Below, piece after piece: positions 1 through 9,545 of a stretch of DNA of 64,000 bases. The DNA comes from JABDMH01 sp965223165. GTDB taxonomy: Bacteria > Bacteroidota > Bacteroidia > Chitinophagales > Saprospiraceae. Under the pieces are notes generated by a model, which did no database searches, was not told the DNA's origin, and saw nothing but the letters and a program-made list of their open reading frames with translations. Each line of letters starts with the position of its first letter. The stretch's first letter is position 1. Where the stretch lies: assembly GCA_965223165.1 (NCBI GenBank), contig CBDCVQ010000009.1, positions 248,001-312,000 on the forward strand, given 5' to 3'. The position numbers and the translations under genes were made by a program.

Positions 1-819
1 CGGAAAAGGCATCCCGTTGTCGGAGGTGACCACCACCAACGTATTCTCCAGCAGCCCCTTTTTCTCCAGCAAGGTCAACATCTTGTCTAAGTGCTGGTCA
101 AAATGCTCTACCTCATACGCATAGTCCAGCATGTCCGTCTTGACGGTGTCATTGCTGGGCCAATGCGGCGGCACCTCGGTGATATCTTCAAGCTGCTTGC
201 CACCCTGTTCGACGCCTACATTGAAGGCATAGCGGCGATGTGGCTCAATAGCACCATACCAGAAAAAGAAGGGCTGCTTCTTATCTCTACGCCGAAGAAA
301 ATCGCGAAAGTTCTTGGCGTAGTCGTTGTCAGAAATGTGCGCGGCCGGCGGATCGAGTTTGTGCTTCACATAATTGTGCCCGATTAATTCGCGAGGCTGC
401 CCCTGGCGAGTAGCGATACCCGGCGCCCAGCCCTTGCCCGTCCGTCCCACGGAATAGCCCTGCGAGGCAAGGACCTCGGGAAACGTGACAAACTTCTCTG
501 GAAAATAGGGCCAGTGATTGCAGGCTTGCTCCAACTGCCAGCTATTGCGGCCGGTCAAAATGCAGGCCCGGGATGGGGCGCACTTGGCATTGGGCGTATA
601 AGCCCGCATAAATAGCAGGCCCTCTTTGGCCACGCGATCGAAAGCAGGCGTTCGGACCCAGGTGCAGCCATAGGCTCCGGCATGGGGGAAAGACTGGTCA
701 TCGGCGATGGCAAAAAGAATATTAGGCCGGTCGTCGGATGGTTTGCTGTAGCAGCTGGCGAGGAGTGCGACCGCCAAAGCACCCATCAAACCCAGGGAAA
801 GATATTTGCGCACGTTCAT
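1..819 (-). CDS. Sulfatase (arylsulfatase-type) lipoprotein, partial
   Basis: The window edge cuts this gene, so only the N-terminal 273 codons are present. The start ATG at 819 begins MNVRKYLSLGL and leads to a hydrophobic segment ending in LASC, a lipobox, so the protein is probably a lipoprotein. Next comes the alkaline-phosphatase-fold start DRPNILFAIADDQ, then KCAPSRACILTGRN. The Cys of C-x-P-S-R is the residue that sulfatases convert to formylglycine. VVVTSDNGMPFP at the truncated end is a conserved metal-site segment. The family hydrolyses sulfate esters, often on algal polysaccharides; the substrate here cannot be read. The gene is divergent from the serine hydrolase at 1085. Family assignment is secure. 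Confidence 0.9.
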   Translation of the reverse strand, partial: MNVRKYLSLGLMGALAVALLASCYSKPSDDRPNILFAIADDQSFPHAGAYGCTWVRTPAFDRVAKEGLLFMRAYTPNAKCAPSRACILTGRNSWQLEQACNHWPYFPEKFVTFPEVLASQGYSVGRTGKGWAPGIATRQGQPRELIGHNYVKHKLDPPAAHISDNDYAKNFRDFLRRRDKKQPFFFWYGAIEPHRRYAFNVGVEQGGKQLEDITEVPPHWPSNDTVKTDMLDYAYEVEHFDQHLDKMLTLLEKKGLLENTLVVVTSDNGMPFP

Positions 820-1084
820 TCTGACATTGGTATGGTTTTAAAGGTAGTTATTGTGCCATAATGCCGGGAATGGAGGTGGCATGCACGATGATCCAACACG
901 CCTGCCTTCACCTTTCGACCGTTCCCGCACTCCCTCCACCCAGGCATGTGCACGTAGTGTGATTGCACCTGGCTTGTGTGCCCGAGGTATAGCTTAAACG
1001 CCTGACCAACTTCCAAGAGGTGGGACTTATTTGGTACATTAAAGTAGCCGAGCCCTTGGGGCGCTCGTGATAAAACTATAACCA

Positions 1085-2794
1085 ATGAGAAGCCAACTCA
1101 TCCATTGCATTCCCACCCTGTCTGCCCTGTTGATTACCCTGCTTTGCCACGCGCAGACGGATCATGACCTGATCCGATCCAACCTGGCGGCCAAGGCTGC
1201 CGCTGTCGATGATCTTTTTGCCGAATGGGATGGTGATGATCGCCCGGGAGCCACGGTGGCCGTGGTACACCAGGGAGAGATCATTCTCGAGCGCGGATAC
1301 GGCCAAGCCAACATCGAATACGACATTCCGAATGAGCCTTCGACGGTCTTTCACATTGCCTCCGTATCGAAGCAATTCACCGTTTTTGCCATTTTACTAC
1401 TTGAGGAACAAGGAAAGCTGTCACTGGACGATGACATTCGCAAGTACCTACCGGAGGTGCCGGATTTCGGACATACCATCACCTTGCGTCACCTAGCCAG
1501 CCACACCAGCGGCATGCGTGATCAGTGGAATCTCCTGGTGATGGCGGGCTGGCGATTTGATGACGTCATCACCAAGGAGCACGTCCTCACGTTGGTCAAG
1601 CAGCAGCGGGAGCTCAACTTTGAGCCGGGCCAAGAGTATTTCTACTGCAATACAGGCTTCACGCTCTTGGCGGAGGTCGTCGCCCGGATATCTGGCATGT
1701 CCTTCGCCGAGTATGCCGACCGGCACATCTTTCAGCCGCTCCATATGCGCCACACGCTTTTCTACGACAACCACCAGAAGATTGTCAAGAACCGGGCATA
1801 CTCCTATGGAGCCAAGGGCGACGGCTATGAAAAGCGCGTATTGAGTTATGCCAATGTCGGAGCGACGAGCCTGTTCACCACCGTCCAGGACCTCAGCCTT
1901 TGGACCCTAAACTTCAAGCATCTCACCGTGGGTTCCCACGCGATCATCGACAAAATGAACACACCGGCCACCTTAAACGATGGAACCACCTTTGGAGGTG
2001 CTCTGGGTCAATTTGTCAATGATTACAAAGGTCTTCGCCAGATCCAGCACGGCGGTGCCGACGCCGGTTATCGCACCTACCTAGGCAGGTTTCCCGATCA
2101 AGAGTTTGCCGTCATCGTCTTCAGCAACTACGCCGGATTTAATGCTGGGGGTATGGCTCTGAAGGTAGCAGACATCTACCTGGAAGCGCTCATGGCCGAC
2201 GACGAGCCCCACAGCGAAGCTCCAGAAAGAACTTACATCACCCTTTCTACCAAGCAACTGAAGGCCTACGAAGGAGACTTTTGGAATGAACAGTCGCAAT
2301 ACACGCGCCGCATGTATGTACGTGAAGACACCCTCCGATACCGGCGAGGCGAAAACAATGAAAGTCCCTTGGCGCCACTTGGCGAGGACCGCTTTCACAT
2401 GCTCCACGTCAATGCGGACCTGGTAGTCCGTTTTGAGACCAAAGATGATATTCGACGGATGATCGTCACCATTGACGGCGGTGATCCGATCGTCTCCACC
2501 GGCTACACCCCGCAGGAGATGTCGGCGGAGGCGCTGCAATCCTACGCCGGTGCCTATTATAGTCCGGAGCTGGATGCTACCTACCGGCTACGCGTGGAGG
2601 AAGACCAACTCGTCGCAAATCATATGCGTGGCGGGGACGTCACCTTGCGCCACATCAAGGGCGAGTACTTTCAGGGCAGTCGATGGTACTTTGGTCAAGT
2701 ACAATTCCACAAAGTGGGCCAGCAAGTGACGGGCTTTCAGGTCACCAATGGTCGAGTACGTAATCTGGTCTTCGAAAAAAGGGACGGGGAGTGA
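1085..2794 (+). CDS. Secreted serine hydrolase, beta-lactamase class C / penicillin-binding-protein fold
   Basis: This 569-residue protein starts with a signal peptide ending near LLCHAQ. The N-terminal ~370 residues carry the class C serine-hydrolase triad. HIASVSKQF holds the S-x-x-K nucleophile, FYCNTGF is the Y-x-N motif, and IQHGGADAGYRTY is the third (HGG-type) motif in place of KTG. The last ~190 residues form a separate beta-rich C-terminal domain, common in environmental members of this family. Such enzymes include D-aminopeptidases, esterases and beta-lactamases, and the substrate cannot be assigned. It is expected in the periplasm. It is followed by a long repeat field and is not in an obvious operon. 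Confidence 0.88.
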   Translation: MRSQLIHCIPTLSALLITLLCHAQTDHDLIRSNLAAKAAAVDDLFAEWDGDDRPGATVAVVHQGEIILERGYGQANIEYDIPNEPSTVFHIASVSKQFTVFAILLLEEQGKLSLDDDIRKYLPEVPDFGHTITLRHLASHTSGMRDQWNLLVMAGWRFDDVITKEHVLTLVKQQRELNFEPGQEYFYCNTGFTLLAEVVARISGMSFAEYADRHIFQPLHMRHTLFYDNHQKIVKNRAYSYGAKGDGYEKRVLSYANVGATSLFTTVQDLSLWTLNFKHLTVGSHAIIDKMNTPATLNDGTTFGGALGQFVNDYKGLRQIQHGGADAGYRTYLGRFPDQEFAVIVFSNYAGFNAGGMALKVADIYLEALMADDEPHSEAPERTYITLSTKQLKAYEGDFWNEQSQYTRRMYVREDTLRYRRGENNESPLAPLGEDRFHMLHVNADLVVRFETKDDIRRMIVTIDGGDPIVSTGYTPQEMSAEALQSYAGAYYSPELDATYRLRVEEDQLVANHMRGGDVTLRHIKGEYFQGSRWYFGQVQFHKVGQQVTGFQVTNGRVRNLVFEKRDGE

Positions 2795-2797
2795 GGG

Positions 2798-3850
2798 GAG
2801 TTTGGAGTGACTTGAGTTCCGAGTGAACTTGAGTTCTGAGTGCCTTGAGTTCAGGGCGAGCTCGCGACTGGGCAGGGCGCGCAACTATGCACCAAAAAAC
2901 CGCAATACCAGAAAACCACAAAACCATTTCATTGCTTGAGTGCAGGGCGAGCTCGCGACATTGGACCTCGGCCTTAGCCTCAGCCTTAGCCTCCTTGCTT
3001 CCAGGGTGAGCTCGCGACAGGGCACGATGCAGAACTACGCACCAAAAAACCGTAATACCAGAAAACCACAAAACCTTTCATTGCTTGAGTTCAGGGCGAG
3101 CTCGCGACATTGGACCTCGGCCTTAGCCTCCTTGCTTCCAGGGCGAGCTCGCGACGGGGCACGATGCAGAACTACTCACCAAAAAACCGCAATACCATTT
3201 CATTGCTTGAGTTCCGAGTGAGCTCGCCACAGGGCACGATGCAGAACTACGCACCAAAAAACCGTAATACCAGAAAACCACAAAACCATATTGCCTCAGT
3301 GACTATAGTGACCTAGGAGTGACTAAAATGCCTAGAATTGAGTTCCGAGTGACCTTGAGTTCTGAGTGCCTTGAGTTGAGGGCGAGCTCGCGACGGGGCA
3401 CGATGCAGAACTATGCACCAAAAAACCGTAATACCAGAAAACCACAAAACCATTTCATTGCTTGCTTCCAGGGCGAGCTCGCGACTGGGCAGGATGCAGA
3501 ACTATGCGCCAAAAAACCGTAATACCAGAAAACCACATAACCATTTCATTGCTTGAGTTGTGGGCGAGCTCGCGACATTGGACCTCGGCCTTAGCCTCAG
3601 CCTTAGCCTCCTTGCTTCCAGGGTGAGCTCGCGACGGGGCACGATGCAGAACTATGCACCAAAAAACCGCAATACCAGAAAACCACAAAACCATTTCATT
3701 GCTTGAGTGCAGAGTGAGCTCGCGACATTGGACCTCGGCCTTAGCCTTAGCCTTAGCCTCCTTGCTTCCAGAGCGAGCTCGCGACGGGGCACGATGCAGA
3801 ACTATGCACCAAAAAACCGCAATACCAGAAAACCACAAAACCATATTGCC
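2798..3850. repeat. Intergenic field of interleaved ~87-bp and ~65-bp repeats
   Basis: About 1 kb between two convergent genes is built from two modules. Module A (about eight copies, from roughly 2855, 3005, 3140, 3222, 3380, 3472, 3621 and 3772) begins with the palindrome GCGAGCTCGC and continues into an A-rich stretch containing CCAAAAAACCG and CCAGAAAACCACAAAACC. Module B (four copies, from about 2940, 3090, 3560 and 3712) contains ATTGGACCTCGGCCTTAGCC with a variable number of CCTTAG units. TTGAGTTCYGAGTG strings punctuate the start and middle. Open frames here on both strands are by-products of repetition and lack any recognisable domain. Spacing is irregular, so this is not a CRISPR. 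Confidence 0.85.
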
Positions 3851-4564
3851 TCAGTGCCTAGCGTTGTGGTGCCCAGTGCTTGCAAAGAAGCCTTCTATCC
3901 ACTGGGCGACTACTTTCCGGTCGGGAGCGGAGGCCAAGCTGTCCAGCGCCGTCTGGTAGGTGTCGGCATCGAACTTGGCCACTCGCCTGCGTATGAGGGT
4001 CTCGTCGTAGGCGCGGGTAAACTCGGGATGAGCTTGGATACCCAGCATGTGATCTGACACTAGAAACATGGAGATGGGGCAGGCAGACGCGGACGCCAGG
4101 ACGCGGCTGCCGGGAGGGAGTACGTGCACCTGATCTTGGCACATCATCAACAGCCTGATCTCCGCAGCAGGGGGTTGCATCCATGGCTCAGCGGATAGGA
4201 TCTCAAAGGGATGGAGCCCAATGCACCAACCGTCGGACGATTTTCTTACAACACCACCCAGCGCCTGACCGAGCGCTTGGTGCCCAAAGCAGACACCCAC
4301 ATAGGGCTTTCGTGCTTGGTGGACCGCTCGGATGAATTGCTCCAATCGCCGGATCCATGCCACGTCTTCATAGACAGACCTTCGGGATCCATTGACTAGG
4401 TAGCCATCGAGCTCCTCGATAGCCTTGGGAAAATGTCCATCACAGACAAAATAGGGCACAAGCTGGAGGCCCGGCAGCAAGGACTCGAACATGGCAAGGT
4501 AAGTACCGTGCCGATCCACCAAGTCGTCAGGTACGTGGTCGCAGAGTAGCAGTCCGATCCTCAT
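3851..4564 (-). CDS. Class I glutamine amidotransferase-like hydrolase, probable gamma-glutamyl-amide hydrolase
   Basis: This 237-residue protein contains the class I GATase nucleophile elbow YVGVCFGHQALG (catalytic Cys) and a C-terminal QAHPEF that supplies the His-Glu pair. Its start codon overlaps the stop of the aldehyde dehydrogenase (ATGA), so the two are translationally coupled. In gamma-glutamylated amine catabolism the last step is hydrolysis of the gamma-glutamyl amide by such a domain, as in PuuD. Here the expected substrate would be gamma-glutamyl-glycine, releasing glutamate and glycine (inference from the operon). Alone, the fold would only be called a GMP-synthase-like GATase. 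It is the last gene of the operon, which ends against the repeat field. Confidence 0.8.
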   Translation of the reverse strand: MRIGLLLCDHVPDDLVDRHGTYLAMFESLLPGLQLVPYFVCDGHFPKAIEELDGYLVNGSRRSVYEDVAWIRRLEQFIRAVHQARKPYVGVCFGHQALGQALGGVVRKSSDGWCIGLHPFEILSAEPWMQPPAAEIRLLMMCQDQVHVLPPGSRVLASASACPISMFLVSDHMLGIQAHPEFTRAYDETLIRRRVAKFDADTYQTALDSLASAPDRKVVAQWIEGFFASTGHHNARH

Positions 4565-5955
4565 GTGAAGGTCCGTAGATGATACGACTTGGGCCTGGTC
4601 AAGGCGTCAAAGCCCAACGGCGAAAGGGTACATCCCCGGCCAGAATCCTTTACTCCCGTCCAGGCCAAGGCGGGATCCAGATAGTCACAACGATTCATAT
4701 ACCAGGTCCCCGTGTTGACTTGGTCTCCGATGCGAATGGCAGCCGCCAGATCCTGCGTCCACACGGAGGCCGTCAAACCATATCTGCTATCATTCATCAG
4801 TTGCACGGCGTGTTGATCATCATCCACCGGCATGATACCTACGACCGGACCGAAGGTCTCCTCCCGCATCACATCCATCTGGTGGTTTACCTCGGTCAGC
4901 ACTTGCGGAGCCATGTACGGCGTGTCAGGCGCATGAGCGGGAAAAGTCGCATGGTCGATGTGGGTCCGGGCGCCGTCCGCCACGGCCTGTTCGATTTGTC
5001 TCGCCGCGTGGCGTGCAGCAGAGACACGAACCATAGGGCCCAGGGTCACGGACGGATCCAGTGGATCTCCCAAAGTGTATTGCTGGGTCAACGCTACAAA
5101 TGCTTCCACGAAATTGCGGTAAATCCTGCGATCCACGTAGATGCGCTCGATACCACAGCAGGATTGTCCGGCGTTGAAGAAGGCACCATCTACGAGCTGC
5201 ATCACGGTGTATTGCAGATCGGCATCCGCGCGCACATAGGCCGGATCTTTCCCGCCCAATTCGAGACCGGCACCGACAAAGCGCTCGCCGATCGCCCGCT
5301 GTACGGCCTTGCCTCCCGCCACCGAGCCGGTAAAGGAGACAAAGGACACCCGCTGATCTTTAATCACCCGGGCTACCTGATCATGCGACAAATGAAGGTG
5401 CTGGAAAACGCCCTCGGGCAGTCCGGCATCAACAAAGGCCGCCTGATAGCGCTCGGCACAAAGCGGGGTCTGTTGAGCATGCTTTAAGAGGACGGCATTT
5501 CCCGCTAGTAGCGCCGGAATCACCACATTGACGGACGTCAGATATGGATAATTCCAGGGCGACAAGACGAAGGCGACACCGATCGGCACCCGCCGAATAA
5601 ACCGGGTAAAATCTCGCCTGGCTGCCGGCTCAACTTCCGCCAAGGCCGTCGGGGCCAGGTCGATCATGTGCAGCGCCCGCTCGCGAAATCCACCCGTGAT
5701 TTCCTTGGGGCTGTACTGTATCGGCCTGCCCATCTGCCAGGTCAACTCCTTCCCTATTACGTCTGCATGCCTTAGAAAATACTCCACTGCCCGCCGACAG
5801 ATAGCCGAGCGCTCCTCCAATGGCGTTTGCTGCCAACTTCGCTGGGCCTCCGCAGCCGTCTTCAGCGCCCGTTCAATGGTCCCTTCTGCAGCGAATACCC
5901 GCTCGCAAAGGATGGAGCCATCCACCGGACTGATCGTCTGAAATTTCTCCGCCAT
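4561..5955 (-). CDS. NAD(P)-dependent aldehyde dehydrogenase
   Basis: This 464-residue aldehyde dehydrogenase has the cofactor segment SPWNYPYLTSV, the FTGSVAGG loop, the general-base Glu in GLELGGKDPAY and the catalytic Cys in FNAGQSCCG. EETFGPVVGIM is the usual C-terminal motif. It lies 21 bp after the SDR gene and overlaps the GATase gene by 4 bp. In the proposed route it would oxidise a gamma-glutamyl-aminoacetaldehyde to gamma-glutamyl-glycine, the role PuuC plays for putrescine. The family is certain; the substrate is inferred from the neighbours. Confidence 0.9.
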   Translation of the reverse strand: MAEKFQTISPVDGSILCERVFAAEGTIERALKTAAEAQRSWQQTPLEERSAICRRAVEYFLRHADVIGKELTWQMGRPIQYSPKEITGGFRERALHMIDLAPTALAEVEPAARRDFTRFIRRVPIGVAFVLSPWNYPYLTSVNVVIPALLAGNAVLLKHAQQTPLCAERYQAAFVDAGLPEGVFQHLHLSHDQVARVIKDQRVSFVSFTGSVAGGKAVQRAIGERFVGAGLELGGKDPAYVRADADLQYTVMQLVDGAFFNAGQSCCGIERIYVDRRIYRNFVEAFVALTQQYTLGDPLDPSVTLGPMVRVSAARHAARQIEQAVADGARTHIDHATFPAHAPDTPYMAPQVLTEVNHQMDVMREETFGPVVGIMPVDDDQHAVQLMNDSRYGLTASVWTQDLAAAIRIGDQVNTGTWYMNRCDYLDPALAWTGVKDSGRGCTLSPLGFDALTRPKSYHLRTFT

Positions 5956-5976
5956 TGGTTCAAGCTGTATCAGGGA

Positions 5977-6750
5977 TTATTCGGGAGTCACGTAGGCGGC
6001 AGTGATGCCACCGTCCACGAGAAATTCAGTCCCGGTCGTAAAGGAGGACTCGTCAGAGGCAAGATACAATGCAGCATAGGCCATTTCCTTCACATGTCCA
6101 AATCTCCCCATGGGTACATGGACCAGTCGACGCTGCTTCTTCTGCTCCGTATCGAGAAATTTCATTAGCAATTCCGTTTCCAAGGGGCCCGGACACAAGG
6201 CATTGACCCGAATATTCTCTCTCGCATGAATGGTGGCAAGCTCACGCGTCATGGCCAGCACGGCACCTTTGCTTGCTGTGTATGCCAGTTGGGGCGTAGC
6301 CGCGCCCAGTCGAGCGACAAAGGAAGCCGTATTAATCACCGAGCCACCGCCCGATCTGCGCAAAGCGGGTATCCCATACTTGCAACCCAGCAAAATGGAT
6401 TTTACGTTGATCTGCAGCGTGAGATCAAAGACGGATTCGTCCGTGGAGGCGGCATCGCCATCTTCCGGATGCATAATGCCGGCATTATTAAACAATATGT
6501 TCAATCGACCGTAGTGTTCTTCTGCCAGGGCCACCATCCGTTGGCAATCCTCGGCCACGGCCACATTTCCCTTGAAAAACGCAGCTTGACCACCGGCCTC
6601 TTCGATCTCCCGGACGACGGACCTAGCCGCCGTCTCCTCCTGATCCACGACCACCACCTGCGCACCCTCTCGGGCAAAGAGCAGCGCAGATGCCCTGCCA
6701 ATGCCATTGCCAGCTCCCGTGATTACTGCAACTTTTCCAGCTAATCGCAT
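5977..6750 (-). CDS. Short-chain dehydrogenase/reductase, probable gamma-glutamyl-amino-alcohol dehydrogenase
   Basis: This 257-residue classical SDR carries the nucleotide-binding TGAGNGIG, the structural NNAG, a Ser about 12 residues before the catalytic Y-x-x-x-K (YTASK), and the C-terminal TGTEFLVDGG. An acidic residue after beta-2 (VVVVDQE) suggests preference for NAD. It sits between the ligase and aldehyde dehydrogenase genes with short spacers. A putrescine (Puu) pathway would have an FAD amine oxidase at this step. An alcohol-oxidising SDR fits a gamma-glutamylated amino alcohol such as ethanolamine. That role is inferred from context; the family is certain. Confidence 0.88.
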   Translation of the reverse strand: MRLAGKVAVITGAGNGIGRASALLFAREGAQVVVVDQEETAARSVVREIEEAGGQAAFFKGNVAVAEDCQRMVALAEEHYGRLNILFNNAGIMHPEDGDAASTDESVFDLTLQINVKSILLGCKYGIPALRRSGGGSVINTASFVARLGAATPQLAYTASKGAVLAMTRELATIHARENIRVNALCPGPLETELLMKFLDTEQKKQRRLVHVPMGRFGHVKEMAYAALYLASDESSFTTGTEFLVDGGITAAYVTPE

Positions 6751-6767
6751 GTCCTCTCCAAAATTTT

Positions 6768-8147
6768 CTAAATCCGTTCGAAATATCGTCTTCGCTCCCA
6801 GTCTGTCACCGCACTTTCGTAGGCGCTGACTTCCTCCGAGAAGAAATGTACATAGTGGTCTACCACATCTTGACCAAACGCCTCGCGCACAAACGCACTG
6901 TCCCTGAAATTACGGACGGATTCGGCGAGGGTGCGGGGCACGTGGGGCAAATCCTGAGCGGCATAGATATCCCCCTGAAAGATGGGAGGGGGACTACTTT
7001 TCTGGCGTACCCCGTCCAGACCCGAAGCCAGCGCGGCAGCCAATGCCAAATAGGGATTACAATCTGCGCCCGGTATGCGGCACTCAATGCGCAGGCTATC
7101 CCCTCGGCCTACCACCCGAAAACCGGCGGTGCGATTATCGTGGCTCCAGGCCAAGCGGGTCGGAGCCCAAGAGGCATCCACATAGCGCTTGTAAGAGTTG
7201 ATGGTGGGCGCATAGAAGGGCATAACCTCCGCGGCGTGCTCAATCCAGCCAGCCAGAAAATGGGCAAACAGGTCCGATCCCTGGATGGGACCAAAGCGGT
7301 GCTCGCCCGCAAAAGCATTCTTGCCATCCTTCCACAGACTGAGGTGCAAGTGACAGCTGGAGCCAGCACCTCCGGAGTCGTACTTGGCCATAAAAGACAC
7401 GGACACACCCATGCTATCCGCTAGTTCCTTTAGACACTGCTTAAATACGATGTGGCGATCTGCCATTTCAAGGGTTTCGGCGTAACGCACGTTGAGCTCA
7501 TGCTGCCCCAGGCCCCATTCTCCCTTGGAATTTTCCACCGGCACTCCCGATCGCCCAAGATGGCGGCGCGCAGCAGCGTGAAAGAACTCCGTGCGCGAAC
7601 CCTGAAAGATGTGATAATCCTCCAGGTACCATCCCACCGGCTTGAGGTCCTGATAATTCTTTTCGAATGCCTTTCGATAGCTATCCGTAAACAGATAATA
7701 CTCCAGTTCAGAGGCGGCCATTGAATCAAAGCCTAACTGCTGGCAGGCATCCAATTGCCTGCGTAGGACGGATCGCGGTGCTTGCTGCACCGGGGCGTGA
7801 TCCGCATCCGTTTGCACGTCGCAAAGCACCAGCGCCGTTTTTGCCAGCCAACTGCAGCGTCGCAGCGTGGACAGATCTGGCACGAGATGAAAGTCACCAT
7901 AACCGAGCTGCCAATTGGCCAGACTATATCCCGCTACCGGCTCCATCTCCATATCGGTCGTCAGGAGATAATCGCAACCATGCGTGCCATGGTGTGCAGC
8001 CTCTGCGAGGAAAAATTCCCCGTCAAATCGTTTGCCTACCAATCGACCATAGTGATCGGTAAATCCCACGATGACCGTCTCAATCTTGCCTTTTTCGACT
8101 TTGGCCTTCAGCGCATCCATGTCCAGGCACCCCTTAAGTTTCGTCAT
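6768..8147 (-). CDS. Glutamine-synthetase-like gamma-glutamyl-amide ligase (GlnA4/PuuA type)
   Basis: The 459-residue protein has the glutamine synthetase architecture: an N-terminal beta-grasp segment, then the catalytic domain with ASELEYYLF (metal-binding Glu pair), GLGQHELNVRYAE, the ATP/metal-site SCHLHLSLW, the glutamate-binding APTINSYKRYV and RIECRIPGADCNPYLA. It belongs with the catabolic gamma-glutamylpolyamine/ethanolamide synthetases rather than ammonia-assimilating GlnA, judged by the operon and length. The reaction would join glutamate to an amine with ATP hydrolysis. The adjacent ethanolamine-type permease makes ethanolamine the most likely amine, as described for Streptomyces GlnA4. 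The start shown begins MTKLKGCLDMD. Confidence 0.85.
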   Translation of the reverse strand: MTKLKGCLDMDALKAKVEKGKIETVIVGFTDHYGRLVGKRFDGEFFLAEAAHHGTHGCDYLLTTDMEMEPVAGYSLANWQLGYGDFHLVPDLSTLRRCSWLAKTALVLCDVQTDADHAPVQQAPRSVLRRQLDACQQLGFDSMAASELEYYLFTDSYRKAFEKNYQDLKPVGWYLEDYHIFQGSRTEFFHAAARRHLGRSGVPVENSKGEWGLGQHELNVRYAETLEMADRHIVFKQCLKELADSMGVSVSFMAKYDSGGAGSSCHLHLSLWKDGKNAFAGEHRFGPIQGSDLFAHFLAGWIEHAAEVMPFYAPTINSYKRYVDASWAPTRLAWSHDNRTAGFRVVGRGDSLRIECRIPGADCNPYLALAAALASGLDGVRQKSSPPPIFQGDIYAAQDLPHVPRTLAESVRNFRDSAFVREAFGQDVVDHYVHFFSEEVSAYESAVTDWERRRYFERI

Positions 8148-8203
8148 GATTGTCTTCTTGATTTAATATGCCCTAGCAACCTAGCGACCAAACGCATCTC
8201 AAC

Positions 8204-9538
8204 CTAAATGACCGTTTCGCCTTTGTGGTAGATTTTAAACCAAAAGTAATTGACTAGCAGGATAAGGATATAAATCCCCGCCAAAATCGGATTGTAAATA
8301 CTGATCGCTACCAGCGCCACCAGCGCTATGGTCAGTGCGATGACGGGACTGGCCGGATACAAAGGAGCTCGGAAGGGTCGCTCCAGTTTGGGCTCACGTC
8401 GGCGTAGCACGATCAGCGATATCATGGACACAATGTATAGCGTCAGGGCGCCAAAGCAGGCGATGGTGATCACCTCCCCCGTTCTCCCCGTCGCCAACGC
8501 GATTAACCCAATACCTGTGTTGACAAGCAAGGCATTGGCGGGGGTTTTAAACCGGGGATGCACCTTTCCCAAGAACTTGGGGGCATAGCCCACGCGACCA
8601 AACTCAAAGGTAGCCCGGCCCGCAGCCAGAATGATGCCATGAAAAGAGGCCACCAGTCCAAAGAGACCGATAAAGGCCACCACTTTGTACACGACATGCT
8701 CGGCCCCCACAATCTGACCCAGGGCCAAAGGCAGGGGAGAATCCGAGGACTCCGTAGTCCCCGGGGGAAATACGACTACTTCCCAGCCACCAACTCCAAC
8801 AGAGCTAATAAACGTAAGCACGCAGAGCACGACGAGTGTCAAGATTGCCGAGCCAAAACCAATCATCACATTTCGCTGTGGGTTGATGGTCTCTTCGGCA
8901 ACGTTGGCCACGCCCTCGATGGCCAGAAAAAACCATATAGCAAAGGGTAATGCGGCAAATGCACCCATCCAACCATTGGGAAGTGCATTCTTCGTCAAAT
9001 TTTCCACAGAAAACTGGGGCAGGGCAACTCCGGCAAAAAGCAATAAACCGATTACCGCAATGACAGTGATGATGAGTTCGAAAGACGCCGCCGCCTCGAC
9101 ACCATAAATGTTTAGTGCGGTGAAGATGAGATAGGCAATCACGGCGATGGTGACCACGCTCACCGATGGCATGAAAATGTTGAGATAGGCGCCAATGGCA
9201 AAGGCAATCGCCGGCGGAGCAAAAATAAATTCGATATTCTGCGCCATACCTCCTAGGAAGCCCCACTCCTTGCCCAGGGCTCGTACGGCGTAGGCGAAGG
9301 CACCTCCCGCCTTGGGAATGGCACAAGCCAGCTCCGTATAGCTGAAGGTGAAGGTGAGATACATGATGATCACAAAGATCGTGGCGACGGCCAAGCCCAG
9401 GGTCCCCCCCTGTTCCAGACCCAGATTCCAGCCAAAATACATGCCGGAAATCACGTAACCTACACCCAAGCCCCAGAGCATGATGGGGCCAAGCGACCGT
9501 TTTAGTTCGGCGGGTTGTCCGTCCGTTTGATGGCTCAT
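8204..9538 (-). CDS. APC-superfamily permease, ethanolamine permease type
   Basis: This 444-residue integral membrane protein has about 12 hydrophobic segments. The N-terminal block (LGPIMLWGLGVGYVISG, then MYFGWNLGLEQGG) and the FSYTELACAIPKAGGAFAYA segment closely resemble, from memory, the EAT/ethanolamine permease branch of the amino acid-polyamine-organocation superfamily. It should import the amine used by the downstream ligase. The start lies 7 bp after the stop of the NHL/Kelch gene and the ligase gene follows after 56 bp. Substrate specificity needs a tree against characterised EutP/Eat and PuuP proteins. Confidence 0.82.
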   Translation of the reverse strand: MSHQTDGQPAELKRSLGPIMLWGLGVGYVISGMYFGWNLGLEQGGTLGLAVATIFVIIMYLTFTFSYTELACAIPKAGGAFAYAVRALGKEWGFLGGMAQNIEFIFAPPAIAFAIGAYLNIFMPSVSVVTIAVIAYLIFTALNIYGVEAAASFELIITVIAVIGLLLFAGVALPQFSVENLTKNALPNGWMGAFAALPFAIWFFLAIEGVANVAEETINPQRNVMIGFGSAILTLVVLCVLTFISSVGVGGWEVVVFPPGTTESSDSPLPLALGQIVGAEHVVYKVVAFIGLFGLVASFHGIILAAGRATFEFGRVGYAPKFLGKVHPRFKTPANALLVNTGIGLIALATGRTGEVITIACFGALTLYIVSMISLIVLRRREPKLERPFRAPLYPASPVIALTIALVALVAISIYNPILAGIYILILLVNYFWFKIYHKGETVI

Positions 9539-9545
9539 GCTCGTA

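Noticed and set aside
2798..3850. CRISPR array
   Set aside because: Repeats are long, variable and contiguous, spacers are absent or repeated themselves, and no cas gene is present.
2742..4057. Overlapping open frames on both strands of the 2.8-3.9 kb region as genes
   Set aside because: They repeat the same short peptide in several frames, follow DNA repeat boundaries and contain no domain; the repeats explain them.
3851..9538. Putrescine (Puu) utilisation operon
   Set aside because: The FAD-dependent gamma-glutamylputrescine oxidase is missing and the permease resembles ethanolamine permeases; an SDR sits at the oxidation step.
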